Source: Zantedeschia hybrid cultivar (Eukaryota; Streptophyta; Magnoliopsida; Alismatales; Araceae). Taken from it: DNA of 64,000 bases. Positions 36,120 through 48,850 of the stretch are shown here, piece after piece (the stretch's first letter is position 1; each line of letters begins with the position of its first letter). The position numbers and the translations under genes were made by a program. Below the pieces are notes generated by a model. The model saw nothing but the letters and a program-made list of their open reading frames with translations, ran no database searches and was not told the DNA's origin. The DNA is taken from positions 18,120,501 through 18,184,500 of the forward strand of contig JARZZO010000011.1 of the NCBI GenBank assembly GCA_030544215.1. The letters run 5' to 3'.

Positions 36120-36673
36120 ATAAGGCAGCATACGGATTCGGATCCGCTCCGGATTCGTATTCGAATATGTGGATATTTATTTAAAATTAATATGCGGTGG
36201 ATCATAAGCAATATTCATTTATGATCTAAATCATAAACGGAGCGGTTAAAGAAATCTTGTATCTACTCCATCGAATATCCACTCTGCATAAAGAGTGAAT
36301 CACAGCCGTTAGATCTAAAATCTAATAGTATATATATACTCCACATAAGATGTTTGGGTGTGTGAAAACTCTAAACTCTAAGTCCCAATTATTAATAAGT
36401 ACTTAAAATATTATTTTTCATCAAATAATTACTAACTTTTTATATGTTTTACAATTTTATAAATTTTTAAGTAAATATTATATTATATAAAAATTTTATT
36501 TAAATATCTAAATATTATCCGTATCCTTTTTGAATTCAGAGAATATCCGTCTAAGAATATCCGCTCCGTATCCAATTCGTAATCGGAGCAGATAGGGATT
36601 ATCTAATAATTGTAAAACGAATAGACATAAAGATGACGTATCTGCTCTCTATCCGCTCCGTTTACACCCCTAT
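36120..36673. mobile_element. hAT-like non-autonomous element
   Basis: Begins aaggcagcatacggattcgg and ends ccgctccgtttacacccct; the reverse complement of the end, aggggtgtaaacggagcgga, pairs imperfectly with the start. atccgctccg-type words recur at both ends. Flanks are AT-rich (atataaat on both sides, shifted by a base), so the target duplication is uncertain. No coding capacity. Confidence 0.55.
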
Positions 36674-38659
36674 ATATAAATTAGCACGTGGACGCTCCCA
36701 CCCAATCCTGCCCTGTGCAAAAGAGTCACCGGTCATGCCGGCGAAAAGTTCGCCATCTGTGGTGGCATCAGCGTCTACTTTGATGACAATGGTCTTGGTG
36801 GGGGAAGTTCCGGCCGTGCACTCCCCCTCCCCGTCCTCTCCCGTCCATAGCCCCTTTCCTTCACCCTCCATTCCCTTTCCGCCAGTCGTGATCGTCCCCT
36901 CCTCTTCATTCTTTCACTATGTTTCCGCCACTCCCTGTTCTTCGGTTTGCCTCGCCACTCCGTCGTCCCCCACTCCATCGACCCGCCACCCACCCCTAAG
37001 CCATCCATCTTCGACACCACCGCATTGTTGTTTATGGTGTGCAATCCTCTCCTTAGATAAAACTCTGGCTTCCGTAAAGACTTTTGGCAACGTTGTTTGG
37101 ATCCTGCGATTTTGGAGATACTAATAGCTAGTGTCCGTGGTTTGCGTTTCTGTGCATATCTTGTTCAACTGCGATGGAGTTGCAGCTTCTCTCGACGATG
37201 TCCGTCGCAGTCTATGTGAAGGTGATTTATTGATCATGGTTCAAATGGCCACTATTCACCAACTTTTCCTTGTGGTCTATCTGTGGTTGAATAAATGGAA
37301 CATAGTTTCTCTTGACCTATATATATATAGAGAGAGAGAGAGAGAGTGAACCGCTATAGTCCTGCGGTTAAATCGTACGTCCTATTTTGAGTCACATCTT
37401 TATATTTTAAAATATATAAAATATATATATAATTTTAAATATTCAATAACATTCTTTAAGATTGCTTCTATCTCCTGAGATTTTATTTTGACCATTTGAT
37501 TGTAGTTCGATCTTAAAATTCGATTTTAACCGTCCATTAGACATATGTATACCTTTGAAAGTCACACGATCCACCGGAAAATTAAATATTTAAAAATTTA
37601 TCATATTTTTTTATTTTTTTTTAAGCACAAGGAAGAAGTCAAAACCAACACATACGCTGTAACATTTGCATCATAACACTCCTCTTATAGCCTTTTGAGA
37701 TTCCAACTTCTATATTGCCGAGGAGAGAGCAAGTATGCTGTGAGTGGTGCGAGGAATGAAGAGATGAGTACTTGAACTCTTTTATGCTAATTATCAAAAG
37801 CAATAGTTATTGTCTTGATCAAGGGATAAGAGGGCATACTATGTATATATATGTATATATATAGTAGGTATAAAATATATGATGAACGCTTAGATGATCG
37901 ATCAACAATTCGATTTGTATTGAAGAAGACAAACATAATTTTTTTTCCTTTTACATCTTCAACTTTTCAAAAGTTGTCCCACCAATAAAAGCTCCAACTA
38001 TTTAAACAACAAGAAGTGGGCGCAACTAAAGCCTCCGCATGTGGATAGGTCCCAGACCTCCACTTCCACCGAATGCATTCCTGATTCACGCATGCGAATA
38101 AGCGAAGACAGCGACGCCTTACGTCATGGTGGGGCCACTAGCCAAGCATCCGGAAAAATCTCATGGGCGAGCAATAGCTTTTCAGCCTCTTTTTCCTTTT
38201 CATTATTATTCTATGTTAAATTTGATGGCAATTGGGATGGGGGGGAGAGGAGGGAAATTTGATGATGTAAACTTTTTCCCTTTAAGCTTATAAGAAGGAT
38301 ATGTAACATTATTAAAATTTGTTAATTAAAATAATATTATTACTTTTTCTTCTCTATCTAGGGAAAAAAATAAATATACTTGATTTTGACTCATATTATT
38401 GAATTATCCTCTATATATTGTGACGCTGCCGAGAAGCTCACAGATCAGACCGGATGAGGCGCATCCGATCCATTTGACGAGCCGAGCCCGAGAGGCGTCA
38501 GGAGGCCTGTGCAACAAGAAAAGCACGCAATTAGACCCGGGTAAAGTTCTCAAGGAGGCTTATACGATGCTCAAGTTAACAGCTAACAAGTGGCAAAGAG
38601 TAATTGACTAGAAGGAGAATATTCCATTTACTTTAATTAGACGTGACCGGCCCATTTTT
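36674..38659. other. Intergenic, left flank of the nested copia element
   Basis: A proline/serine-rich frame follows an ATG at 36735 and runs to 37124, but it is CT-composition driven and has no motif. TATATA plus GA microsatellite at 37318-37346. No gene called. Confidence 0.35.
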
Positions 38660-38664
38660 ATAGG
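38660..38664. repeat. Target site duplication ATAGG, left copy
   Basis: Direct 5-bp match to 55303-55307 on the far side of the outer copia element. Confidence 0.93.
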
Positions 38665-39141
38665 TGTTGATAACATACAAATATCTCCATGCATCAAATG
38701 AACAAGCGGAAGCATGCACGGAGATGGATCGTAACGGAAACGTACCTTAACGGCGACATTAGTAGATGGACGGCAACGACACTGTGAGGACGAGGAGGAG
38801 AACCACGTGACAGGCTTCTTCCTAAAATCCACGCTGCAAATCCTAGGCTCTTGGTGATAGCCTCTTGGAGAACAACACTTAGGGAGAGAAAGAGAATGTT
38901 GAGAGATAGAGAGAGTTGCCCAAAAGTTGAGAGTGAGTGTTCTCTTCTCATTTACGTAATCCCACTCTCCTCCTTTTATATCTCTTTCCTCAACCCTTTC
39001 AAATAAAAGAGGGAATAGTTATAACCAAAGGGTGAAACACATGTGTGGGTAACTTCCCACAACCACTCCCCCTCATCTCCTATAACCAACTCCTTAGCCC
39101 CACGTGGGTATTGCATGGTAGTTACCATGTGTTGGTTAACA
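38665..39141 (-). repeat. 3' LTR of the outer copia element, 477 bp
   Basis: Starts (minus) TGTTAACCAACAC and ends ATGTTATCAACA. It matches the 5' LTR at 54826-55302 over its full length with about 16 differences by eye, all transitions. The minus-strand TATA-like atataaaagg precedes a short leader. The polypurine tract gggcaagtgggaga lies directly upstream on the minus strand (39142-39155). Confidence 0.95.
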
Positions 39142-40194
39142 TCTCCCACTTGCCCACGGAGGGCAAAGGTTAATAAACAACCTCTCTAAGTTGCTACAAT
39201 CCAACTGTCATACAAGAAATGCAGTGTGCGACCTTACGAGCATAACACGATCAGGCGAGTAGTGATCCATTAAGTTATCACAAAAACTAATGTAACACAA
39301 TACTCTTTAAAATCTCGTGGTACCCTAGACCATCTTATATTCACCTGATTTAACACTCCGGATCTCTCGGATAAATAACTGGTAGTGTTTAAATCCCAAA
39401 TGTCATGTGATCATAACTCTGTCTGTACACAACTGACTGAGTTCCCCGGGATATGATCCACATAACATGGTGCAATATATAGATGTCTTCCCCAAGTTCT
39501 CATGTCAATTCGATTAATCTCGGCCGCTTTCCTAGTTATGTCCCGCTAGACTGTATCAACCTTAGTCCTAAGGATCATGCTAAAGTAGCGACGTCGAGCT
39601 TCCTCTTCATGACATAGTTCTTAGGTCACATAGGGTACGGGTAGAATCAACAATATGATCCAAGAGCTCACACAATGATGAAGCAAAGATCCATTCATCA
39701 TTCTCATTTATCGGTCGAGAATTGCACATGCGATATGAAACGCATGTTATGGTGTTCTTCCACAAATGTGGGCGTGTCAATTATAGATTTATCATTTAAA
39801 CACCATACGGATCTTAATCTAATCACTCCCACTGCGATTAACCTGAGTCTCATGACCCAGTCGCTTCCACTCAGCACCTTGTCTCAAGACTCACATCCGG
39901 CTTCTGCAGACTATACAGGATGGACTCAATTATTCCCGTATTTGATCTTTAAAGATCTCATCTCGGCTCTTATCCGAGGCGACATAAATAAATATTGTAA
40001 GTGTATCTTATTCGCTCTTCTAGCGCCATAGGTACACAATGTCTCATCTTGCTTGCTATCTCAGCGCCAAGGCGAATTACCTATGTGAGAGGGTCAATTC
40101 AAGTCTGGTGACACTCATTGATGTGTAAACAAGCATTCCATCAAAAATACTCAATAAGAGAATACATCGAAGTCAACAATAATTGTTCTTTATA
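39142..40194 (-). other. 3' non-coding region of the outer copia element
   Basis: About 1.05 kb between the pol stop (40195-40197) and the 3' LTR. No coding region on the minus strand. A 118-codon plus-strand frame (39675-40031) is antisense and not recognised. Starts at the LTR with the polypurine tract. Confidence 0.7.
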
Positions 40195-40257
40195 TTACAG
40201 TTTACATAAATCCATGGCTCTACTATGGGTCGTGAAAGCCTCTCTAGTGATCTGTTT
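40195..40257 (-). pseudogene. C-terminal end of the outer copia pol
   Basis: Twenty codons plus TAA, starting KQITREAF and ending AMDLCKL. This matches the usual copia tail after the RNase H domain (DP-x-TK-x-x-x-REAF...MGL). It completes the reading begun at 48851-52706. About 40 residues expected between the two parts are missing, because of the deletion at the junction with the inner element at 40256/40257. Confidence 0.8.
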
Positions 40258-41202
40258 AGATATTAACTAATTACTTAACCGAATTATCATCGCATGTAAA
40301 TTCGGTCGGACTTCTGATCAAGTTGGGTGTTAAACAACACCGCATGATCCCGGAAGGTAATGGGGTTCAGCAACTCACTTATGGAACCTGTCCGTCCACA
40401 GTTACCACGTGGCTATAATCCTTCGTTCGCACAATGCTCTCGAGTTAACCTAGGGTATAATCAACTGTCAAACCCTAAATGGTCAACTCACTTGAATCAG
40501 ACTCCGCTTTACAATATCCGAAAATCACTTTTCTGATATTGTTTCTGCTCTGGCCAGAAACTCCTGCGGATCTATTCTAGAGCATTCTCTCTCCAGTTAC
40601 CTGAGATCGAACGATCCTATATTGAACACACAATCACCTTCGAAGGTCTTCCGCTAGACCCGATCTTTGACTATTAGAGATCCCGTGGATAGGGATTCGT
40701 AAGTCAAGGTCAAAGTCCACAAGTCCACCAACAAGATGTCTTTGGTGTCTCAAGTCAAAGGATCAACCACGCCACTGTGACGATGAATCAAACCGATTGA
40801 CAGTCAGGTAAATTACCATTCGGCGATTCATGTCGGATCAGTTCAGTGAACTCATTCCCCAATGAGCACCTACAGGTTTACCATTGTGTCTCCACACTAG
40901 TAACTAATGAGATCAGTCACCCTCATCATATGAGTTGGAATAACCTGTACTAGTCTAACCAGATGTTTGATATCCTTCTCAAACATCCTACGACTAGGAA
41001 CAATTGAGAATATGTGTTTATAAGTCATCAGTCTCATTATTATGATCTCATCATAATCTGATGACTATTGCGCATATTCATGGACTTCATTATGCGCAAA
41101 TATAAATATGACAATCAATATAATAAATTTAATGTCATTAATTAGTGAACCAGATTGAAATAGGTGTCTTATGATTGGCTTAGAGGACACCTATATCCAT
41201 CA
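40257..41202 (-). repeat. Truncated 3' LTR (LTR-A) of the inner element
   Basis: On the minus strand it starts TGATGGATATAGGTG at 41202 and matches 47906-48850 until 40257, where similarity stops abruptly and host pol begins. The last about 640 bp of the LTR are gone. The polypurine tract ccaagtgggagat lies just upstream (about 41203-41215). About 5% of sites differ from the other copy. Confidence 0.9.
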
Positions 41203-44200
41203 ATCTCCCACTTGGACTCAAGCCAATCACCTTCGCATTTGATCTCCATCAAATCTAGGTGATGCTCACAAAAAGTCTGTGACTAAGGCTTGGTCAGGGA
41301 TCTGCTAAATTATTTATAGACGGAATATTTTTCATTACGTTATTTCCTTTTTATCCTTTGTCTCTGAACCTGTGAAAGAGCCTCAGAATGTTCTGGAACT
41401 TCTGAAGAGACCATGACTCGATCACACAATTGATCGCTCCCACTGTTATCCTACAACGATAGGATGGTATCAGAGACCTTTTAGAACTACATCTAGTTCA
41501 GGGATGAACCATTTCATCCATACTCTTCTAATAACAGTATCATTTGTTTATGTCGTCACCTCAATATCGAGTTCTGGATTTGAACCATTCCAATCCATTC
41601 CTTTCTACTATAAGGTTGAATCCATTATTTGACTTGAAATTTGAGTCAGTGTGACCTCATAGTTTCAAATCATCATTTCCATATACGTGAATGCATCCTT
41701 AGCACTTCTCAAGCGCTTAATGATGCATTTCACTCCTGTATCCTTTAAGGAACCTCTTCTTTAAAGGAATAAATTCCATATCTCAACAATTGAGATTTGT
41801 TATGAAATTTATACCAAACAACTTGACATACAGGTCAATATAATATCCCCACCAATCTATCTTAATAGATTCGTATTTCCAATACGTGGAATATTATAAC
41901 TAAACTTATTATGGAGGAAAACATAGTTAACAATGCTTTCACTAATAGTAACATCCCGAAGTCATTCTTAATGCCTTTGATGTTATTACCACAAAACATT
42001 ACTAAAACGACCGTGCTCCCACTGTCATTTCTGAACACACACAATCCGTGATCATTCTTAATGATCACATAGTATTTGACTATTAAGTCAAAACTTTTAT
42101 TACAACTTAGGAAGCTTTAGTTTGATTCAAAATGATCTTTGAAATCATAACTTGCTTCCTGGACATTCTAAAAACTTTAAAGGTGTATCATATACATCTT
42201 TACCTCAATCACATTGAGTGGACGCTTTTAATACCCAACTGTCATCATCTCATGATAGGCAGTATTGACAAGTAAAATTCTAATAAACTTATCAATCTTA
42301 AAGTTGTAATGACAGAGAGCATCATTATCATAGATTTTAGATCATAATCTATTTTGAGCTCCTCTCATCTTGCTAAATCAGATATGTCAAACATATCATT
42401 TCAGTCACTGAGAGAATCTCAAAAATCTATGAAGTTCTCTGATGTGTCATGACCGGTCCCAAACAACTAAAGATTATCTAATAATCTTATGTTAGCTTGT
42501 GAATCTAGAACATCTTCTAGTTTTATCAGCTCTCACTGTCTTCTTTGAGGACATATTCCTCTTCACATAAGACAACTTTCAGGACGAAAATTATTTCATT
42601 ATCGCCTGGCCAATAATTGTAATGTCCAAATTCTTTAGACATTGACAAATTCACATCACGATAATACCTACCTTTTAAATCAGGTTTGTTCATAATTCAC
42701 ATCTCATATGAATTATTTGGTTTCCATATCTTATATGAATACACACTGACTGATTTGGAACCATCTTTAAAGTATGGACATTTAATGTTCATACTGTTGT
42801 TCAAAAGGATAATAATTAGGCAAATCTTATTATGTATTGCACCATATCTTAATAAGGTGCAATTCCTCATTCTATCATATTACTATGATGCACAATGAGG
42901 ATTAATCGAGCGAAGATACAATTATCCTCTTTATGTGAATCATATACTAAAGTATTAGTTTCTTTGATCAAATCAAAAATTCTAATACTCCATATTGATC
43001 TTATACCTTAATCTTTCAGATGCATTCGTCTTGTACTTCAGTAAGTATATACAGTCGAATCATTCTAAGAGTACACTAACAAGGTAAGTCAATAGAAGTG
43101 ATTATCTTTGACCTTAAGAAAGCATTGAGCTGTTTACATCAGTATGTAGCAGCACCAATAATTTCTTATTATACAATACCATAAATAATCAAGATTCACA
43201 CAGTTCATTTCTATAGAAGACTTGTGTATATTCATCACATGAAATGTCACATCAAGAATCTATAGTGCATTGACTGATTCGAACAACTATTATTCTTTCT
43301 CAATCAATGTTATTCTTGATATCTTATGCAACTAAATAACAATTATTTAGTTTCATATTTGACTCCTATAGATATACAAAGATTTACTGTCTAATAGTAA
43401 TCTATGAATATCATGAACAATAGTTGAGTTTAACTCAACACTTACATTTTCTCGACTTTCTTTTACTTGTCTAAGTCTGCACACTATCGCAGTTCTGAGA
43501 ATCATTTCCAATATTTCATATTGGATACGCTAATTCTCCAATAGACATGCAAAAGTTGATTAATAAGAATATCCGAAACTTCTTTCAAGTTTCATATTCG
43601 TTTTGCCTTTACCAGTATCCTTATATTGGATGCAGTGGGAGAACTGTTACTTCTCTATCTCAGCTGACTTTTCTTTATCCTTTTTCAGGTGTGGATTCGA
43701 TCGTTTAAAATCTCACCACTTGTCTTTCTCAAAGACATATCATGAATATCTCTTCATCTTGGTCTACCCAAATAAGAGATTTTATGACAATCATTGCCTT
43801 TCAATAAGGCATACCATAAGTACATCTTCACCTTGGTCTATCCAAGTAAGAGGATTCATGATTTCTGATTAGGATAGTGACTTTCACTTGGCCCTGAAGA
43901 CATTCTTCAGAGTTTTCTAGTCAGTCTGAGTATGAGAAGTATTGGCATCCAATATGCCAACTTCTCGAATAGACGACATTTTAGTGAATCGAAGGAAATA
44001 ACGTGATTTAAGCAGATAGTTCTGATAATTCAATTATGATCTTTTATCTTGAATTATTTCCTACCATTTTTCGACGGACTGTATAACCTTCAGGTATACA
44101 AAACGGAAGACTCCGACGGTCTTTTAGTAAGGATCAGAATCTCCAATAATCACAGTATGACCTCGGGTAAACACATAGTATCATACCATTATCTTAGAGC

Positions 44201-44819
44201 AACCATCTCATGATAATTGCAACTCCTTGCAATATTCGATCTTATTTCGACTCCCAGGTCTTTAATGGTTCCAGGTAAACACAGTAGACCATTATACCAG
44301 GTCTAAGCTTTACCATCAATACGTGACAGAGTAGAGTAAGAATACAGCTCCCGGGTAAACGCGAGGATAGCTTCACCATTCCTCTATTCCAATCTCAAGG
44401 CATCATAATACCATAGTTAATAGTCCTTTCATCAGATGGTGGCAGATCTCGAGTAAACACATAGAAATTGTCATCACTGAATCAAGTTCTAAGAACTAAG
44501 AGCCACGCGGTACATTCTCAATGACTCGCGCTCCGGCTTAGACTTTATGTTGAAGGTTTGTTTATTTTAAGTTGGTCTCATCCTAGGTGATAGATTATAA
44601 ATATATCGAATATATTTAACTATAGCTAGATATTAGCAATCGATTCATAATCAATAATTAAAAGCATACATCATCCATACATGTTCACTATGTGGTCATG
44701 GATAGCACGGTGATTAACTGGAGCCAAACAATTAATCACCAAAACTATATAACACTTATATAATCTAAACATACAAACACATAGCCACTGGTGATCTCAT
44801 CTCCTGTCGCCTTCCTGGT
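41203..44819 (-). other. Inner element interior, part 1: non-coding with short internal repeats
   Basis: No coding region on either strand. Two families of short repeats are visible: ctcgggtaaacacatag-type words at about 44163, 44273, 44351 and 44449, and atctt-cttggtctaccca-ataagag-type words at about 43756 and 43826. Confidence 0.6.
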
Positions 44820-46430
44820 TGCATTTGTGGATCATCATCGTCTCTCCTCGGCCGGCACGATCAATTACAAATATGAAAAAGAATTTGAAACATTTTTCAA
44901 ATACAAATTAATTGCAAAAGAAAGCCTTATGGCCGAGTACAATGACAGAGGGAGATAGAATTACAATAGAATGAGAGAGAGAGGGAGGCACGCAGGCCTC
45001 ATTAATTAACACTTAATTAATGAATATCACATTCCATAACAATCCACAAAATCACACACCATCACATGATATGAAATTTAACCAAGTGCATGTCTATGAC
45101 CACCACAAATTTTAACCATCCACACATGATAAAACACATCACATGAAGGCTAAAATTTTGAAAATATAATAATTTTACCTTTCTTAAAACCTGGGTACCA
45201 ATCAAAATTGGATAATTTGAATTTTCGAAAATCTTATTTTCTAGCATGCAACAAATATAATTTAAAGCATTAAACACATCAACATGCACACACAAAGCTA
45301 AAAATTCTAAAATATTCCATGCATAATTTAGAATATTTCTAAATTAATTAATCTAACATTTAAATTGATTTTAATTCACATTAATAACAATTATTAATGT
45401 GAAACAATCTAATATTTAGAAAGAATTAAAAATTCTTAAATAACATTTATAAAAGAATTTTCAACTTAATTATTAAACCCTTAACAACTCCTTGTTAATA
45501 AACCCCTTTATTTAATTCATATTTCTCAATAACAATTATTAAGAAATAATAATTAGAACATTTCTAATTAAAATAGTTAGACTTAATTTAATCATTTTAA
45601 TAACTTTTATTAAAAGATTAATTATTAAGTAGATTAGATCTTCAAAATTTAATTAAGGGATCCTTGAGAATATTAATTAGCTTAATAACTATTAGTAAGC
45701 CATAATTAATCTTCAATAACTTTTATTAAGGTTAATTCTCAAGAAACAATTAACTCTTTAATAACTATTATTAAAAGTTAATAAAACACTTAATACTTTT
45801 ATTAAGTGTCCCTTAACCAAATACATAATTTCATAACAACAATTGCTAAGAAATTAAAACAATCTAATCATAAGACCAAGATTAATTAAGAACATTTGAT
45901 AATTAAAGTTTAAGTCACTACTTAATAATCAAACAAATGTTGTTAATATAAGTTTAAGATCAAATCTTAAATATGAATTAACAGCACTTGTTAATTAAGA
46001 TTAAAAATTTATCTCAATTATTAATAACAACAATTGTTAATAATTAATTAAGATCACATTTAAATAAGTAACAACATTTGTTAATTATATTTAAGATCAT
46101 ATCTTAAATATAAACTCCTTTAATTAACTAATTAAAAGTTATTTATAATTAAGATCATATCTTAATTATAACTCATTTAATTAATTGATTAAAATCAATT
46201 AATAATAAGATCCTATCTTATTTAGTTAAATACAATTAACTATAAAGATCATATCTTAATAAACCCCACAAAATCTTTGATTAATTCATAATTAAGATCA
46301 TATCTTAATTATAACCCCTTTTTAACTCAAAATAATTAATTTAATGTTTAAAACAATTTTAAACATTATTAATTTCAATTTCAAGTTAAATAGGATGGGG
46401 TTTTTTAATTAAATAAGGGGTTTTTGGGGT
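44820..46430 (-). other. Inner element interior, part 2: extremely AT-rich
   Basis: Dominated by aattaa/ttaataa words; includes a series of palindromes at 45950-46314. Confidence 0.7.
45950..46314. repeat. Series of TTAAGATCATATCTTAA palindromes
   Basis: Six copies or near copies at about 45953, 46089, 46146, 46205, 46243 and 46291, each a perfect or nearly perfect inverted repeat around gatcatatc or gatc-aatc. Spacing is irregular, about 40-135 bp. Confidence 0.8.
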
Positions 46431-46436
46431 TAATTG

Positions 46437-47265
46437 GGCCAAAATAGGCTTAATGGGCCTAATTAGGGCTTAATGGGCCCAACTGGCTCGAGTTGGTGCA
46501 GCCAGGGCAAACCTGGCTCGTCTGGCTCGAGCCAGGGGGCACCTGGCCGAGCCAGGACGAGCCCCAGGCGCGCCCGGGCCGAGCCAGGGCCGGACCCAGG
46601 CGCGACCTGGCTCAACCAGGTCGGGCGCCTGGGCCGGCTGGGCCGGCTCCCGCCCGGCCAGACGCCTAGCGCGCGACCGGCCGGTCCAGGCCCTGTTTCC
46701 AGCAGTTCGGCCAGCCCGTTTTAGGGTTTTTGGCCCTGTTTGATGCAGGTTTCATGCGCCGCCGCCACCGCAGCCGGCCGCGAGGGTGGCCGGAAGTTGC
46801 AGAGGGGTGTTACCCCTTTCATTCTGACGCCGGTGGTCACCGGCTGGCGATCCGTTTGCCGCCGGTAGCCTCTCAAAGATGGCGATTTGTGCAGTTTTGC
46901 AGATTTTAGCTTTTCCTCAATCCTTTTCAACTCTTGAAAATTATGGGAAGAAAAGCTCCACCGGCCGCCATAGAAATTTTTTGGGGATGGTGAGGGGTAG
47001 TTGGTCATACCAGCAAACCCACAGAGATGGTCCAACCATCATTAATCCCCTTTTGAAGCCCACAAAACCGATTCTTTATCACCATGAAGAACGCGATGAA
47101 ACCCTCAAAAATTTCGTTTTTCACACAGAAAAATTAAATTTGATATTCTAAGTTCATCCCATGATTAATATCTATGAGGAAAAACGAATTTATGCATGAA
47201 ATAATTTAGAATAATAATTTCGTTGTCCCGAAGCAGATCAGAGCGGAACCTGGCTCTGATACCAC
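46437..47265 (-). other. Inner element interior, part 3: GC-rich leader next to the primer-binding site
   Basis: Abrupt change from AT-rich to GC-rich at about 46435. 46480-46700 repeats ctggctcgagccagg and cctggc-cgagccagg words. A 104-codon minus-strand frame (46721-47035) follows the primer-binding site but has no recognised motif and could at best be a remnant of gag. The primer-binding site is 47253-47264. Confidence 0.55.
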
Positions 47266-48850
47266 TGTTTGGATCCGGGCGGGACGCGAAGAACGCAGCG
47301 GAAACGATGAACAAAAATTAAACCCGCCCGATGGCTGCTGATCCGATTCGGAACGAAAAACTCTAACCGAAAAATCCGGGTTGGAATCTAATTACCGTGC
47401 GCGGATTCGAATCCACTTCCGTCTCGGTTCCGTCGAGGCGATGCCACAAGCCGCACAAGCGTCCGGACTCCAGCGATATCCACGCGATCCTCCACGGTGG
47501 TTCGTCCTCGATCCCTCGTCCGTATCAGCTCGCTCGCTGAAGATCCGTCGCCGCAACGATTGCGGAAGTCCTGCCGACAGGAATTCCCGACTTTCGGGAA
47601 TCACACGCGACGGAGACAAGAACTGTTCTGGCGCCTCGAACGGGACGCCCAGAGGAGGAGAGAGAAAGGGGGGTGACGGCCAGCAAGGGAAATCCTGGAG
47701 CTTGGCCCAGGATTTCTCAACAGCGCGTATATATATTAAGTCGGCGCGACTTTTCACAAAAGTCCCCGAGTTAATATAAATCCCACTTATGTACCACCGA
47801 CTGAGAATCTTATTGCGTGTGACCCTCTAGGCCCATTTACCAGTCCGGTTTTCAGCCCGTTAAGTCCAATAACTAGTTATTGACTTATTGTAATTAATTA
47901 ATATCTAGATATTAACTAATTACTTAACTGAATTATCATCGCATGTAAATTCGGTCAGACTTCCGATCAAGTTGGGTGCCAAGCAACACCCATGATCCCG
48001 GAAGGTAATGGGGTTCAGCAGCCCACTCGTGGAACCTATCCATCCACAGTTACCACGTGGCTATAATCCTTCGTTCGCACAATACTCTCGAGTTAACCTA
48101 GGGTATGGTCAACTGTCAAACCCTAGATGGTCAACTCACTTGAATCAGACTCTGCTTTACAATATCCGAAAACCACTTTTCTGATATTGTTTTTGCTCTG
48201 GCCAGAGACTCCTGCAGATCTATTCTAGAGCATTCTCTCTATAGTTACCTGAGAGCGAACGATCCTATATTGAACACACAATCACCTTCGAAGGTCTTCC
48301 GCTGGACCCAATCCTTGACTATTAGAGATCCCGTGGATAGGGATTCGTAAGTCAAGGTCAAAGTCCACAAGTCCACCAACAAGGTGTCTTTGGTGTCTCA
48401 AGTCCAAGGATCAACCACGCCACTGTGACGATGAATCAAGCCGATTGACAGTCAGGTAAATTACCATTCGGCGATTCATGTCGGATCAGTTCAGTGAACT
48501 CATTCCCCAATGAGCACCTACAGGTTTACCATTGTGTCTCCACACTAGTAACTAACGAGATCAGTCACCCTCATTATATGAGCTGAAATAACATGTACTA
48601 GTCTAACCGGATGTTTGATGTCCTTCTCAAACATCTTACGACTAGGAACAATCGAGAATATGTGTTTATAAGTCATCAATCTCATTATTATGATCTCATC
48701 ATAATCTGATGACTATTGCACATATTCATGGACTTCATTATGCACAAATATAAATATGCCAATCAACATAATGAATTTAATACCATTAATTAGTGAACCA
48801 GATTGAAATAGGTGCCTTATGATTGGCTTAGAGGACACCTATATCTATTA
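47266..48850 (-). repeat. Complete 5' LTR (LTR-A) of the inner element, 1585 bp
   Basis: Plus-strand limits are tgtttggatccgggc (47266) and cctatatctatta (48850); on the minus strand the start reads TAATAGATATAGG, so the canonical TG has mutated to TA. The promoter TA tract is at 47728-47737. The same LTR family occurs at 950-1514 and 29161-30814. The first bases supply the stop codon (48848-48850) that ends the interrupted host pol frame. Confidence 0.92.

Larger units (their letters stand above)
40257..48850 (-). mobile_element. Inner LARD-like retrotransposon nested in copia pol
   Basis: LTR-A copies at both ends (truncated 3' copy 40257-41202, full 5' copy 47266-48850), primer-binding site TGGTATCAGAGC (47253-47264, minus) one base after the 5' LTR, and a polypurine tract before the 3' LTR. 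The about 6.06 kb interior carries no gag or pol and no long open frame on the minus strand, which fits a large non-autonomous LTR element (LARD). It sits inside the RNase H coding sequence of the outer element, so it came later. The initiator-Met site suggests mobilisation by an unseen copia- or gypsy-type partner. Confidence 0.85.

Noticed and set aside
36633..37124. 163-codon proline/serine-rich frame
   Set aside because: CT-rich composition explains the openness, it overlaps a hAT-like end, and no motif is present.
39600..39640. CTTAG near 39619 as the second target duplication of the inner element
   Set aside because: The spot lies in host 3' non-coding sequence and the inner LTR ends at 40257 by deletion, so the match is chance.
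45062..45295. 77-codon minus-strand frame in the LARD interior
   Set aside because: Short, AT-driven and without motif; not a gag or pol remnant.
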